Origin: Tetmemena sp. SeJ-2015
Lineage: Eukaryota; Ciliophora; Spirotrichea; Sporadotrichida; Oxytrichidae
Length of the DNA stretch: 20,033 nucleotides
Reading direction: 5' to 3'
NCBI GenBank assembly: GCA_027382625.1
Contig: JAJKFJ010024103.1
Location: 1-20,033 of the forward strand
This document shows, piece by piece, positions 1 through 8,931 of the stretch (positions are counted from its first letter, which is position 1; each line of letters starts with the position of its first letter). Made by a program: the position numbers and the translations under genes. Below the pieces are notes generated by a model. It made no database searches, had not been told where the DNA came from, and worked only from the letters and a program-made list of their open reading frames with translations.

Positions 1-7
1 AAAAATT

Positions 8-115
8 TCAAACTGCCATGCTTTCAAAGAGCTACACTAGGGAGCTTAGCCTCGTCTTTATAACAGAAAATTCATAGACTTGTATTTAAGAAAGATTTTG
101 CGAATTCAATGCCAT
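8..115 (-). CDS. Possible small coding fragment (C-terminal end), unrecognised
   Basis: With TAA/TAG read as Gln, the minus strand is open from an ATG at 115-113 to a TGA at 10-8 (35 codons). The last part (ending ...LVQLFESMAV) uses fairly GC-rich codons compared with the very AT-rich DNA to its right, which is why I list it. The plus strand of the same bases is also open, so the strand is uncertain. It could be the last MDS of a gene extending to the left. I recognise no family. Confidence 0.2.
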
Positions 116-1198
116 TTTTTCAATATTATGTAACTTTTATCAATCAAATGAGGTCACGCATAAAAACCAAAATTTTTAAGAAATTTCATATTCAGTTTCT
201 CTTTAAAGTTAATTCCGTATTTACAATATCTAAAATAGCCACCCAGCAACTAGTTTTTAATTTGAGTATATTCCATCTTAGCTTTATTAAACCAAGTCAT
301 TTAAATTTCTTTTATCTGCAAACTCCATCACAAAATATACCTTCCCGTTATCTATGTAGGCTTCGTAATATAACTCATACACAAACATAAATTAGGAACA
401 CAATATTTCAATTTCGAAGAAATATAAGTAGAAAAATATATTAAATTAAATATTTTATGGTTTAACTATATATTCATCTCTCTTAAGATATAGAATTTTT
501 ATTCTTAATTTCATTTCATTAAATTTAATAAATTTTAGATATTTTATTAACTATATAAAAATCATAGTTCTTTATTAAGTATAGTAATGAATGGCGTTTT
601 ACCTTATATTTTTTAAATTATAATGCAAAAAAGAATAGATTATTTTAAATAGTTATGGAAAATATATAATTAATTTAGCTTAAGCTGGTACAAAATATTT
701 TAAAACTCAATTATAAATTAGAATCATTTTATACTTGATAAGATTTTTATGAGGAGGGATTAATTTAATTCTTTAAAAGGCTTTTATTTCTTTTTTAGTA
801 TTGATTGAATAGTATTGGAGTATAAAACTAACTTTCTTAATCTAGTCGGTGTCATTAGCATAAAATAAACATAACTCACAATCTTAAATAAGAAGGGGTA
901 CCCGAAATCTGACCTTTATAAGTAGATTGATATCATTTAAACACTACTTTAGAATCAGAGATGAGGGCTTCTATTTTTCAGTCGGAGTAGTATATATCTA
1001 CTGTGACTTACAAATTAATTTAAAGAAGCAGAAATCCATATTATGATTATAATTATATGCCATAAATTCCTGAAGGATGGTTCTTTATTACTTAAAATCA
1101 AATTTAATTATGATATCATCCATATCTTTGTCTTCTTCATTCATAACCCAATAAAATTAAAAATATGCTAAAGGTTCTTTAAGTTAATAAATTATTCT
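116..1198. other. AT-rich stretch without an assignable gene
   Basis: This DNA is strongly AT-rich with homopolymer runs. It has TGA-free frames of up to about 190 codons, but at this composition such frames arise easily and none shows a family motif. A weak plus-strand candidate ends at the TGA at 961-963 (peptide containing NKKGYPKSDLYKQ). It most likely holds germline-limited spacer/IES DNA with, at best, unplaced MDS fragments. Confidence 0.45.
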
Positions 1199-1316
1199 AA
1201 AAAAGTGGCAAAATATTTTGGTCCTTATAATTTTAGACAAAAGAGTTCAGTTCTTCTTAGCCTTTCATCGTAAAGAGATGTTTGCCATATTATTGCACTT
1301 TTTCATAAAGATCTTT
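1199..1316 (-). CDS. Coding-looking fragment, unrecognised (possible orphan MDS)
   Basis: The minus strand reads about 39 codons with protein-like composition (KDLYEKVQQYGKHLF, then QEELNSFVQNYKDQN) and two TAA-type Gln codons. It is bounded by a TGA immediately upstream (in the minus direction) and by low-complexity AT DNA downstream. No family is recognised. In this locus the likeliest explanation is a single MDS of a scrambled gene whose other parts lie outside the window. Confidence 0.3.
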
Positions 1317-1353
1317 TCAGATAGGAGTGGAATCATCTAATTTTCCAATTTTT

Positions 1354-1576
1354 ATGGAGATGAGTTTCAGTAAAAATAAATAAATATATCTGAATAGGGA
1401 CATCCAAGTAAAAGGAAATTATAAGGAGCAGTTTATGAAGAGAGACGCTTTAGAGAAATTATCTCTGAGACTCTTTACATAACAGAATACAAACGAGAAA
1501 CTTACGGCCTATGAAGCCTTATACTAAATATTCTAAATAGTTGAGACTACATATTATAAGAGTATCAAACAAATGA
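1354..1576 (+). CDS. N-terminal coding fragment, unrecognised, ending at a GTAAAA intron or IES border
   Basis: An ATG at 1354 opens a frame of about 74 codons (MEMSFSKNKQIYLNRDIQ, later MKRDALEKLSLRLF) using TAA as Gln four times. It ends at ...SIKQMR next to GTAAAAAG, which could be a splice donor or the edge of an IES, followed by AT-rich DNA. Composition and helical periodicity look like protein. I recognise no family. It lies head to head with the kinase fragment at 1911-1696, with no room for the rest of either gene between them. Confidence 0.35.
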
Positions 1577-1695
1577 GGTAAAAAGTTACTATTTTTAATC
1601 TTTTATATTTTATCTCTTGCGTGAAATTAAAAACGATTGATTCCCTAAATTTTGAGAATTAATTTATTTATTTTAATTATAATTACTATCTTTCT

Positions 1696-1911
1696 TCATC
1701 CTATGCTGGGTTTTATATTATGGTACATCTCTTTTAATGCGACGAATCTTTTATTTAACTGGTCAAATGCTTTATAAACACATCCGAAAGTTCCTTTTCC
1801 TATTACTTCATGAATTTCATATTGCGAGCTTGTGCTTTTCTCTTCTAAATGAAAGACTTCTTTAAATTAGTGGTTTTAATTTAAAGTATTTAGAGTATCT
1901 GCTTTTTCCAT
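1696..1911 (-). CDS. Protein kinase N-lobe, first MDS only
   Basis: From an ATG at 1911-1909 the minus strand encodes 71 codons. After a short leader (MEKADTLNTLNQ) comes a glycine-rich loop (EVIGKGTFGCVYKA) and the beta-3 lysine region (RFVALKEM), the two hallmarks of the eukaryotic protein-kinase N-lobe. The frame then runs into TGA (1698-1696) and AT-rich DNA, so helix C, HRD, DFG and APE are absent here. This is the 5-prime MDS of a kinase gene whose remaining MDSs I cannot place. The kinase-like piece at 15180-14760 is on the same strand, but nothing shows they belong together. The group (CDK/MAPK/STE) cannot be told from this much. Confidence 0.7.
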
Positions 1912-2293
1912 ATCAGTTTCTTATTTCTTTTAATTTACAATAATTAATTAGACAAGATTGATTATGAAAGTGGATCTAGGATAAAATATATTGCTACTAA
2001 TGAAAGCCTAAATTTTATAAAATAAGAGCACAATTTAACCAAAAGCTTTGAAGTAATAAAAAATGAAGTTCTAAATCTCAAATTTAAAGTTACTTGTAAT
2101 TAAATTCGCTTAATTTTGTATAAAAAAATTGTCATCGTATTTATAACTTCATTTTTAAAATATCTGATTAGAATCAACAAATTTAATTTATATCCCTCCT
2201 AAGAAAACAATGGTAAGGAAACATAGAATTATTATTTATTTATCTTTGGCTTAATGATTAAAAAGTTATTTTTAGAACAACACAAAACAAGAG
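1912..2293. other. AT-rich spacer
   Basis: No TGA-free frame here has protein-like composition and no family motif is visible. Bases 2281-2293 adjoin the incoming pointer of the sorting-nexin C-terminal block. It is probably spacer DNA plus the 5-prime flank of the kinase fragment. Confidence 0.5.
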
Positions 2294-3523
2294 TTAGTTG
2301 AGGAGAGATGTCAGCTTTTGAACTTGTTTATTAAGCAGGTGGTCCGATGCCCCTACCTCTATCGCTCTGAAGAACTCCACTTGTTCATCAGGCCTCATAT
2401 CGATCTAGAAAAGGCTTTGACTCTCTTACCCAGACTCACATACGAGGAAAACCTAGAAAGAGTCACCAAGTACTACTCTTTCGTAGGGAAGGTATCTGAA
2501 ACTCAAGTGCAAAGGATCAACAATAGAATCAACACATTTAATTAAAGATTTAGCCATTTTTATTTAACATTCGGAGGACAAGCTGTAAGGATGTCTAACT
2601 TTTTGGAGAAATTCAAGGACATGGTTGCTAGACTGGAAGTAGGATATGATGCTCAATCGCATTTTTTAAAATCATAATGAATTTATCTTTCTATATATAT
2701 ATATGAATGGACAAACCACAGTAAGTAATTGCAATATTATGAGAATTAATTTATAGAGCAATTAAATGATTTGATGGGCTAATATGAAGATAATAACTTG
2801 AAGAACTACGCAGGCGCTCGTTATGAAAATTTCCTACTTTTCAAGCATCCTCTAAAGACTGATGCTAAGGACATCCTAGAAAGTCTGGTAAGGATATAGT
2901 TGAAATGATTCTCTTTTTTATTCCTTTATCCTTTTCTCACTGAATTATTTAGCCTACTGAAGTAACGAACCCCTTCAAAGTGATGAAGCTATGGATGAAA
3001 TGGGAGCAACTTGACATAGAAGCTCTGCTGGAGGCAATTCAGAGCAAGTCTACTCTTGAGAGAGATAGATTTAGAAGCATGAATCGCAAGATCGAAGATC
3101 AGAAGGATCTCGAAAAGCTGAAAAAAGGCCAGAAAACTCTCAAGACTATTTTCCTAAGCAAGAAAGGCTAAGTCACTAAAATCACTCAACTCAATCAGAG
3201 AATACAAGATGTAAGAACACTATTCTTTATTTCGAAATAATAGAGTATAATTAATTTCATATTCTTAGGCTGATAAGCAGATTGAGTGTTTCGATTTATA
3301 TCTGAAGATCATATCTATGCAGCAGTTTTTCTCAGCTATTCCCTTTTTCAAGAAGGATAAAGTTTAGATCTACAACGATCTCTTGAATACTTACTCTCAA
3401 CAGCAGATCAACAACTGCCAAGTCATAAGCGCCTGCTATGCCAAACTCATGAATGCAAACAAGCAAGAAATGGACATGCAAAACGACTAGAAGATCTTCA
3501 CAGTTAATAATCACTTAGAATGA
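2294..3523 (+). CDS. Sorting nexin, C-terminal (BAR-like) block of a scrambled gene
   Basis: This block carries the second half of the sorting nexin that starts at 3916. It begins with pointer TTAGTTGA (2294-2301), identical to 5219-5226. Joining the two gives ...RIVLVEERCQLLNLF in frame, the usual PX-to-downstream linker, followed by QVVRCPYLYRSEELHLF. The rest is a long charged helical region typical of the SNX BAR domain. It ends at TGA 3521-3523. An IES with pointer ATATGA (2644-2649 and 2701-2706) inserts an in-frame TGA that excision removes. Three GT-AG introns follow: 2721-2756, 2888-2952 and 3211-3268. Family knowledge: SNX-BAR proteins bind PI3P-type lipids and shape endosomal tubules. 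Together with the N block the assembly is about 704-713 aa. Confidence 0.85.
2650..2706 (+). other. IES with pointer ATATGA
   Basis: 57 bp of AT-rich DNA lie between two copies of ATATGA (2644-2649, 2701-2706). Retained, it brings an in-frame TGA soon after residue ...RLEVGYD; removed with one pointer copy, the sorting-nexin frame continues as LEVGYEWTNH. The length is a multiple of three, so the stop codon, not a frameshift, reveals it. Confidence 0.75.
2721..2756 (+). other. 36-nt GTAAGT...TATAG intron (multiple of three)
   Basis: It begins GTAAGT and ends TTATAG, flanked by coding sequence. It is 12 codons long and lacks TGA, so it could also be translated; both readings keep the frame. 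The strong splice signals favour an intron. Confidence 0.6.
2888..2952 (+). other. 65-nt intron (GTAAGG...TTTAG)
   Basis: Splicing joins ...AKDILESL to PTEVTNPFKV in frame. The unspliced sequence contains a TGA in the incoming frame. Confidence 0.8.
3211..3268 (+). other. 58-nt intron (GTAAGA...TTCTTAG)
   Basis: It separates ...LNQRIQD from ADKQIECFDLY; removing it keeps the sorting-nexin frame to the TGA at 3521. Confidence 0.8.
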
Positions 3524-3915
3524 GATTAGAATTATGAGAAGCTCACACATATATTTCCTTTGTTAATTTTTTGGTAAGAATATTTAGACTCCTTACCTTA
3601 CTGAAACTTTTATAGGTTTATAAACAAGTATCTTTGAACGAGGTCGATATTTCATTGTAATCTCACTTTCTGATAAAAATGATTCAAGTACAATCTTTAT
3701 CGTTTTAATTTCATTAAAATTGAAAAAATTCTTAATCATAAAGTAAAAGTAAAAGTAGTAGGGCGGGATGATTCTTATTACTTTTAGTATTGATTATGAC
3801 GTATTTCATTGTTTCTGCTTGTCAGGATATTTTCTTGCAAATCTTATATAATTAAAATTTATACTAGACTATAATTATCCTTGTGCACCTATCTTTTATT
3901 GAAATACAAATCAGT
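3524..3915. other. Non-coding junction between the two sorting-nexin blocks
   Basis: AT-rich DNA with no supported frame. It follows the gene's real 3-prime end (TGA 3521) and precedes its real 5-prime end (ATG 3916). It should therefore contain both the 3-prime trailer and the 5-prime leader of the same macronuclear gene in reverse order, plus eliminated DNA between them. Confidence 0.55.
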
Positions 3916-5226
3916 ATGAACGAATAATCAACAGCACTCATCTCAAACCAAAATATTTCCATCGCTCAGTCTAAAAATAACATCTCTTAGTTTGAGCAGA
4001 GCAATAAAAATCAGCTTTTAAATAATTCTACATTAAAAAGTTTACAATATTTCTATATAAAGCTCTAGTCTTAAGGAACTTATAACAAAAAATAGAGTTC
4101 AGGGGATAACAAGACTGAATCGTTGGATTCAAGTGGAGGAGCCAGGTCAAACCCATTTAACTTGGGTGGAGGCGGAGAGATGTCAATGGGCTTCAGTCGA
4201 CAGCAGGATAGCACCATGCCTGCAGGAGAGATTTCCAGGATCCATAACAACGAAGATGCAAAGAGTTAAGCACCTCCAAAGCTTCAGACCTCCAATATGA
4301 TGAGTCAGGGCCACAATTTCAATAACATGACTGTAATTTAAAAGTGAGTGTGATTCAATTTTATAATTGACTTAGCCTGACTTCTTATCAGGATTGACTC
4401 AGGAAGTTTCCAAAGCTCAAAATATGAAGAGATAGAAATATAAATCGCATAAGATAATCATAGATCATCAATTTATTGAAGAGATAAAACTCAGTGTAAG
4501 TTTGAATAAATACTCAAAGTGTATTAAGAAGACAATTCTTTAAACTAAAATAATTTTTACTTTAGTGGAGCTATGCAACTTGGAGGAGTGAAAGGGTTTG
4601 GAGCAGCTGGCGCTATTGGGACTTCCAATATAATGGAGGATCCTGATCCAGCAGATACTAAATTATCCTATTTTATGATTTAGATAACATAATGGACAAA
4701 GGTAGATCCAACTCTGCAGACTAGAAAGACTTAGTATCGATATAGACTATTTGTATTTGCTTTACTTAGGATTTGAAGATTAAAATGTGTCAATTACCCC
4801 AGCTATGATAAAGAACGCGGGTGGTATAAGTAAAAAACTACTAGCCGACGACTCAATTACTAACTAAATGGAGGGAGAGTTCTCCATCATCAATCACAAA
4901 TAAACATATATTCCTTGTAAATAAATTTATAATTATTGAATGGGTATGGTGACCGTGATGAGTCCCACCTGTGGTCTGTTGTTAACCCGCACAAACAGAA
5001 AGGCTAAGAGCATTTTGCTTACACAGTAAATGTAAATATAGCATCAGAAAGTGTAATTAATTTAGGGAGTTGATTGCGAAGGCTAGTTTGAAATTTTCAG
5101 AAGGTACAAAGAATTCCACTTGCTCAGAAATGTGCTCGTCTTAAGGTTTCCAGGTCTTTACATCCCGCCTATCCCTCCTAAAATAAAATAGCATTCTGTG
5201 TGGGAAAATCGCATAGTTTTAGTTGA
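3916..5226 (+). CDS. Sorting nexin, N-terminal and PX-domain block of a scrambled gene
   Basis: ATG at 3916. The first 150 or so residues are Gln/Ser/Asn-rich and low-complexity (NEQSTALISNQNIS). After a linker comes a PX domain: AYTVNVNIAS, then the R-R-Y phosphoinositide motif in FEIFRRYKEFHLLRN, then FPGLYIPPIPPK. The block ends in pointer TTAGTTGA (5219-5226), which continues at 2294. Interruptions whose removal keeps the frame: intron 4333-4375; IES with pointer AGT (4499, 4564); an 8-nt insertion with repeat ATT (4662, 4670); IES with pointer ACTTAG (4729, 4764); an AT-rich IES near 4905-4943 with repeat TAT; and the 13-nt GT...AG element at 5053-5065. The PX assignment is firm; the 3-bp joins are tentative. 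Confidence 0.85.
4333..4375 (+). other. 43-nt intron (GTAATT...CTTAG)
   Basis: Splicing joins ...NNMT to PDFLSGLTQEVSKAQ in frame. Without it the frame meets TGA at 4345. A second GTGAGT inside it (4344) is a competing donor, but its product soon meets TGA. Confidence 0.65.
4735..4769 (+). other. IES with pointer ACTTAG
   Basis: Copies at 4729-4734 and 4764-4769 flank 29 bp of AT-rich DNA. Removing 35 nt restores ...NSADQKDLGFEDQNVSI in frame, where the unprocessed sequence shifts frame and reaches TGA. Confidence 0.7.
5053..5065 (+). other. 13-nt GT...AG element inside the PX domain
   Basis: Sequence GTAATTAATTTAG. Removing exactly these 13 nt fuses NVNIASES to GVDCEGQFEIF, a canonical PX beta-strand transition, whereas retention gives TGA within a few codons. 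The flanks share only one base, so it does not look like an ordinary pointer-bounded IES. It would be an exceptionally short intron if spliced. Confidence 0.5.
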
Positions 5227-5265
5227 AATTAATTAGAAATAAAGAATAAACTTTAAAGCAAGAGA

Positions 5266-5658
5266 ATGAATATAAAATTAGAGTAGAGCCAGGGATATCA
5301 AAAGCAAAACTCACTAGTTACTAATGTCAAAGAGTTGCTTGCTCATAAAGTGAAATCTCTCGCAGATGAGGAGTAAGAGATAAATGATGCACTTGAAGAT
5401 TAAATATAAGTATACATTTTTTATAATGAAGAATGCTTGAACGACATTTGGGATAACTATGATAGAGATAAGAATGGAGTGTTGGATTTCGAAGAGGCGA
5501 GGAAATTTCTAAAAGATGTGATGAGGGAGAGCGGAGTTTATGAAAAAATATCGAAAGAAGAACTGAGACGGGCTTTTGATGACTTCGATGAAGATGGAAG
5601 TGGCACTATCAGCAAGGACGAAATGAAAGTGCTTATTCGAATGCTTACTGGTATATGA
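5266..5658 (+). CDS. Two-EF-hand calcium-binding protein (intact, 130 aa)
   Basis: One uninterrupted frame runs from ATG 5266 to TGA 5656-5658, with several TAA/TAG Gln codons in the first half. Two canonical 12-residue EF loops are present: DRDKNGVLDFEE at residues 66-77 and DEDGSGTISKDE at 108-119, each with Asp at position 1 and Glu at position 12, so both should bind Ca2+. The N-terminal 50 residues are helical with no EF motif. At 130 aa it is shorter than calmodulin or centrin (about 150-170 aa, four EF hands) and resembles a two-EF CaM-like sensor. It is the only gene in the window I can read without removing anything. Its ATG is only 39 bp from the sorting-nexin pointer. Confidence 0.85.
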
Positions 5659-5975
5659 AACAAAATTAACTTTTATCTTAATATGAATAGCTACTAGATC
5701 TGGAAACGAATTATCAAATGAAATATGTTTTATGAAATTATTTTCCATGACTATTTCATACAGGATCAATGAGATAATTCCTGATATTAATTTTCAACCT
5801 TAAATTTTAGTCTTGTCATTTAAGAAATTTGAAAATAGGCGTGTAATTAGTCTCAGATTATTTCTCATACTATTTTAATGTATGATGATGGAGTGAATGT
5901 ATTTAATAAGATTTTATTTGCTCGTGTTAGCTCAATTAATTTGTAATTAATTTAACTACAAGCCACTATTTTAAT
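5659..5975. other. Non-coding stretch between the EF-hand gene and the lipoxygenase start
   Basis: AT-rich, no supported frame. It should include the EF-hand 3-prime trailer and the leader of the gene starting at 5976. Confidence 0.5.
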
Positions 5976-6488
5976 ATGGTCGAGAGAACAGTCAAGTTCT
6001 AGAACTCTTCAACAAAAATATACTTTAATTTAATAATTTCATTAATTTTATTATCTTCTGCTGTGATACCAGCTGAACCCAGTGTATCAAGCGTGCAGAT
6101 TAATCCCAAGATGTACAAGGTGGTGCTTAAAGCAACTCTCAAGGGTGTACCATCTTCCATCCTCATTTACCTCAAGGGCTTGCTCACTAACAATAAACAC
6201 TAATATCAATATTTGAATAGATTATTTTTAATTGAACAATAGCGGGTGGCCAGGATATAGAGCAAAGATATTGAGGCAGTACCAGCCAGAGAGAAATCAA
6301 ACAGCTCTCATCTAGTACAAAGAAGAGAAGCTCAAACAGATATAGATTGGTTATATATATTCCCTTCATTTCATAAGTAAACCGATTTTATTATCCTTAA
6401 TAAAATAGATTAAAAATGGAAGCTGTTGACCAAGGGAGAGACTCAAATAAGACAAATAATTAATAAAATTTAGGGCTTTTACTTAGAT
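5976..6488 (+). CDS. Signal-peptide-bearing N-terminal MDS, probably of the lipoxygenase gene
   Basis: ATG at 5976 opens MVERTVKFQNSSTK, followed by a hydrophobic segment (IYFNLIISLILLSSA) and a plausible signal-peptidase region (VIPAEP). An IES with pointer AACAATA (6189-6195 and 6235-6241) is removed to give LLTNNSGWPGYRAKILRQ in frame. A GTTATA...AATAG intron (about 6350-6410) joins KLKQIQI to DQKWKLLTKGE. The frame then reaches TGA at about 6507. A 3-bp repeat GAT (6486, 7360) would join GFYLD to YKLSNRYEGKRF in frame, making this the N-terminus of the lipoxygenase. That last join is inference. GFYLDIG also recalls the ABC1/ADCK kinase motif GFYLKxGQ, the alternative I considered. Confidence 0.5.
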
Positions 6489-7359
6489 ATAGGAACCTCA
6501 AGCTCTTGAATACTAAAAGGTAAATTATATTTATATTTAATAATTTATATTGCACTTCAATTCTTGCAGACTTCTTCTTAATTATTATTCGAAATTATTA
6601 TTTCAAGTTCAACTCTGATGTCAGAGAATAATGCTACAAATAATTATGCATGTAATAATCTTAGGATTATAAAATTTACATGCAAAAACCTTAGGCTTAT
6701 ATTTAATTTTTTATACTTAATCATTAGCAAATAATTATTAGCTTATCTTATAAATTAAATAATAACTTAAATTTAGAATTCCATATAATAAAAAGTAAAA
6801 GCAATTAAGAGTTGAATTTCTTCTCCCTATTCTGAGGAATAATTATTCAGTTAAATTAAATTTCATGCTTTATTAAATTTTTGGATTCATGAGTTACTAT
6901 AATATCTATATAATTAAATTCGCCGGCCTAATAATTAAATCAGTTTTCTAATTAGTTTTTCAATCTGATGCAATATCAGCCACAAATTTTAACACAATTC
7001 TAATTTTAATTTAGTTTAAAGAAATAAATGGGAAACTATATTAAATTTGCAACAATAGTTATATTAGGAGTTTTATTTATAAATAGAGAGATTTTTCTTT
7101 CAGATTTAAGAGAATATAACTTAAAGTCTTCTTGTAAATTTAATTTATGTGAGAAAATAACTATTTCAGTTTGAAGAATTGATTCACATAAATGTTCCTC
7201 ATTCTGAAGTATTTTCAAGAGAGGATGAGTATCCATTTAAATGCAATATATTAGTAAATTAATTAAAATTGCTTAATTCAGAATTATTCTCCTGAGTACT
7301 TCAATAATTCTTTAATAATATACAACTATGTTAAAATTGGAAACCATAAAAAATGAAGG
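6489..7359. other. Long AT-rich element, probable ~870-bp IES
   Basis: It holds no family-recognisable frame. If the GAT repeat is the pointer, the whole stretch is one IES within the lipoxygenase gene. At 7028-7174 a plus-strand frame of 48 codons (MGNYIKFATIVILGV, one possible membrane segment) is open, but the minus strand of the same bases is open too, so I do not call a gene. Confidence 0.45.
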
Positions 7360-8122
7360 GATTATAAGCTGAGTAATAGGTATGAGGGAAAGAGGTTCGT
7401 GTTAGAGTCGGCACCCGATGGGAAATGGTTTGACGACGCCTTCAACGAGCAAAAGCAGATAAACTGGAGAGTCAGAGCCTTCGATATGATATACCCCATA
7501 AGGGAATTAGGAACACTCGAAATCACCAATGATGATCTTCAACAGAGTATAAATTGAGAAGATGAAGTAGTTAGAATAAGCAAGTGGAGCTGAGGGAAAG
7601 CCATTGACCGAATATAAGCTCACTTTTGTTAAGTAGCATTTTTTATTAAAGGCAAGAAATATGGCTTTAGAAGCTTTAGCTCTCTTTAGAGATATTGGAG
7701 TTGGTCATAATGAAATACTTATTTGCTATCAAAATAGAGATTGGCGGAGTCTTTAGAGACAGCTACAAGCAAATACAACTTATTTAGAACAGCAGTAAAG
7801 GCATTTACCTCAAATAGTGCAAAATGGATTTATCACAAGGACTATAATAGGATTTACTTATAATAAAAATAAGAAGAAAATCAGAATGCCAAAAAAAGCA
7901 GAGTATGTGGGCTATGGTTTTAAACAGTAATCAAGACAGACTATTTTCAGACAAATCATCAATTCACTCGATTCAAATCATTGAATAAACAAAGTCAATC
8001 CATTCTCTGTTCAACTAGTTGACCATATTAACGTCAAAATAAATTATTCTAATTGTTGAGCAATTTAGCAGAGGAGATCTCTTCGTTTGCAAATACGCAG
8101 AGCTTAGACCTTATAAAAAGAG
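7360..8122 (+). CDS. Lipoxygenase, N-terminal region (several frames, partly unresolved)
   Basis: From 7360 the plus strand reads YKLSNRYEGKRFVLE, then NWRVRAFDMIYPIREL. A +1/4-nt break near 7549-7556 is followed by EKMKQLEQASGAEGK and ARNMALEALALFRDIG to about 7700. Beyond this, three overlapping frames are open and each has protein-like stretches, for example IGGVFRDSYKQIQ (via repeat ATTGG), NSAKWIYHKDYNRIYLQ, and LAEEISSFANTQSLDL just before 8123. I could not find a unique set of joins. The part to about 7700 is well supported as coding. Assignment to the lipoxygenase rests on position, orientation and the absence of any other upstream start. Confidence 0.5.
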
Positions 8123-8735
8123 TGTCTCACTTATTCACTGAGGCATTTGCAGTTGCTCATCACAACACCTTTAAATACAAGGCAAATGCAAAACTAAGAA
8201 ATCATTTTCAATAACATTGGAGATATGCTTGCCCCTCATTTTGAGTATTGCAATCAATGCATTGGGAAGAGAAATTCTTAATATGATTGTAAGTTTATTA
8301 TGATCAATTGAGTGAGTTCTTCGGTATTTAGGGAAGTCAGTTTCCACTTGTCTTTGGAGAGTGGTTCTAGAGCAAGGACAATATCTGGAATACAAACGTA
8401 GGATTCTATGAAGAACTTAAGTCTAGAGGCTTCGATAGGACTTTTAAACACATGGACAAATATAGATACTTCAGAGATGGTAGACTCATCTATGAAGCTC
8501 TACTAATATATATTAAATTTGAAAGGCTTCCCAGCTGCTCCTGAGTCAATCAATTTAAATTGTAGATGGCTATAAATGAAGAAGCCCTGGAATGAGACAA
8601 CCTATGCCTAGAATCTTAGTATTATATATTTCTTATGAGAGATGTTTCTCTGACCTTTGTACAAGAGTCCCTTCTAACTAACTCACAATACCTAGGAGCG
8701 TTAGCAATCGTTAATAACTTGACAACAAGAACAGT
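8123..8735 (+). CDS. Lipoxygenase, interleaved block A (five catalytic-domain MDSs)
   Basis: This block holds alternate MDSs of the lipoxygenase C-terminal half; their partners lie in 9750-10457. A1 8123-8238 (HLFTEAFAVAHHNTFKYK, then GDMLAPHF) contains a 25-nt IES with repeat AAT (8185, 8210). A2 8248-8502 (AINALGREILNM, later DKYRYFRDGRLIYEAL) contains a ~13-nt insertion near 8288. A3 is 8520-8549 (KGFPAAPES), A4 8580-8616 (RSPGMRQPMPRI), and A5 8637-8735 (RDVSLTFVQESLL to LTTRTV). Shared pointers with the partner block are CTCA, TTGCAATCAA, GAAGCTCTA, TGAAAGGCTTC, TGAGTCAA, AGAAGCC, TAGAATCT, GAGAGATGTTT and AAGAACAGT. TGTCTCACT (8123) receives the join from 9684. Every join is in frame and gives lipoxygenase-family sequence. 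Between MDSs the DNA is AT-rich. Confidence 0.85.
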
Positions 8736-8931
8736 TCATCATTATTTGCGATATTAGTATTCAAAAGTTTGAGATCGTTAAAATATTAGGATTCTATATT
8801 TAGTTATTTAAATTTTTCTATTTAAAGAATTGTAATAGGAATTTTTAAGATGATGATCTTCAAGGTGCAGAATTCACTCTAACATAGAAGATGATAATTT
8901 TATTATATGAGTTTGTATTTATCACTTTCAG
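8736..8931. other. Non-coding gap between lipoxygenase block A and the middle block
   Basis: AT-rich with stops in all frames and no motif. CACTTTCAG at 8923-8931 looks like a splice acceptor or MDS border for the following coding block. Confidence 0.45.

Noticed and set aside
109..390. 93-codon plus-strand frame in AT-rich DNA.
   Set aside because: Low-complexity Phe/Leu/Ile/Asn-rich translation of AT-rich DNA, no motif; long TGA-free frames are expected by chance here.
6480..6507. ABC1/ADCK-family kinase based on GFYLDIG.
   Set aside because: Only one short resemblance; the ABC1 continuation (KxGQ, then the ADxxP region) is absent from the window, and an in-frame join to the lipoxygenase is possible.
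7036..7236. 66-codon minus-strand frame and an opposing 48-codon plus-strand frame with one hydrophobic segment.
   Set aside because: Both strands are open over the same AT-rich bases, neither has recognisable similarity, and the region sits in a probable IES.
8171..8395. Minus-strand frame of 74 codons.
   Set aside because: Shadow of the plus-strand lipoxygenase block A, which has the conserved motifs.
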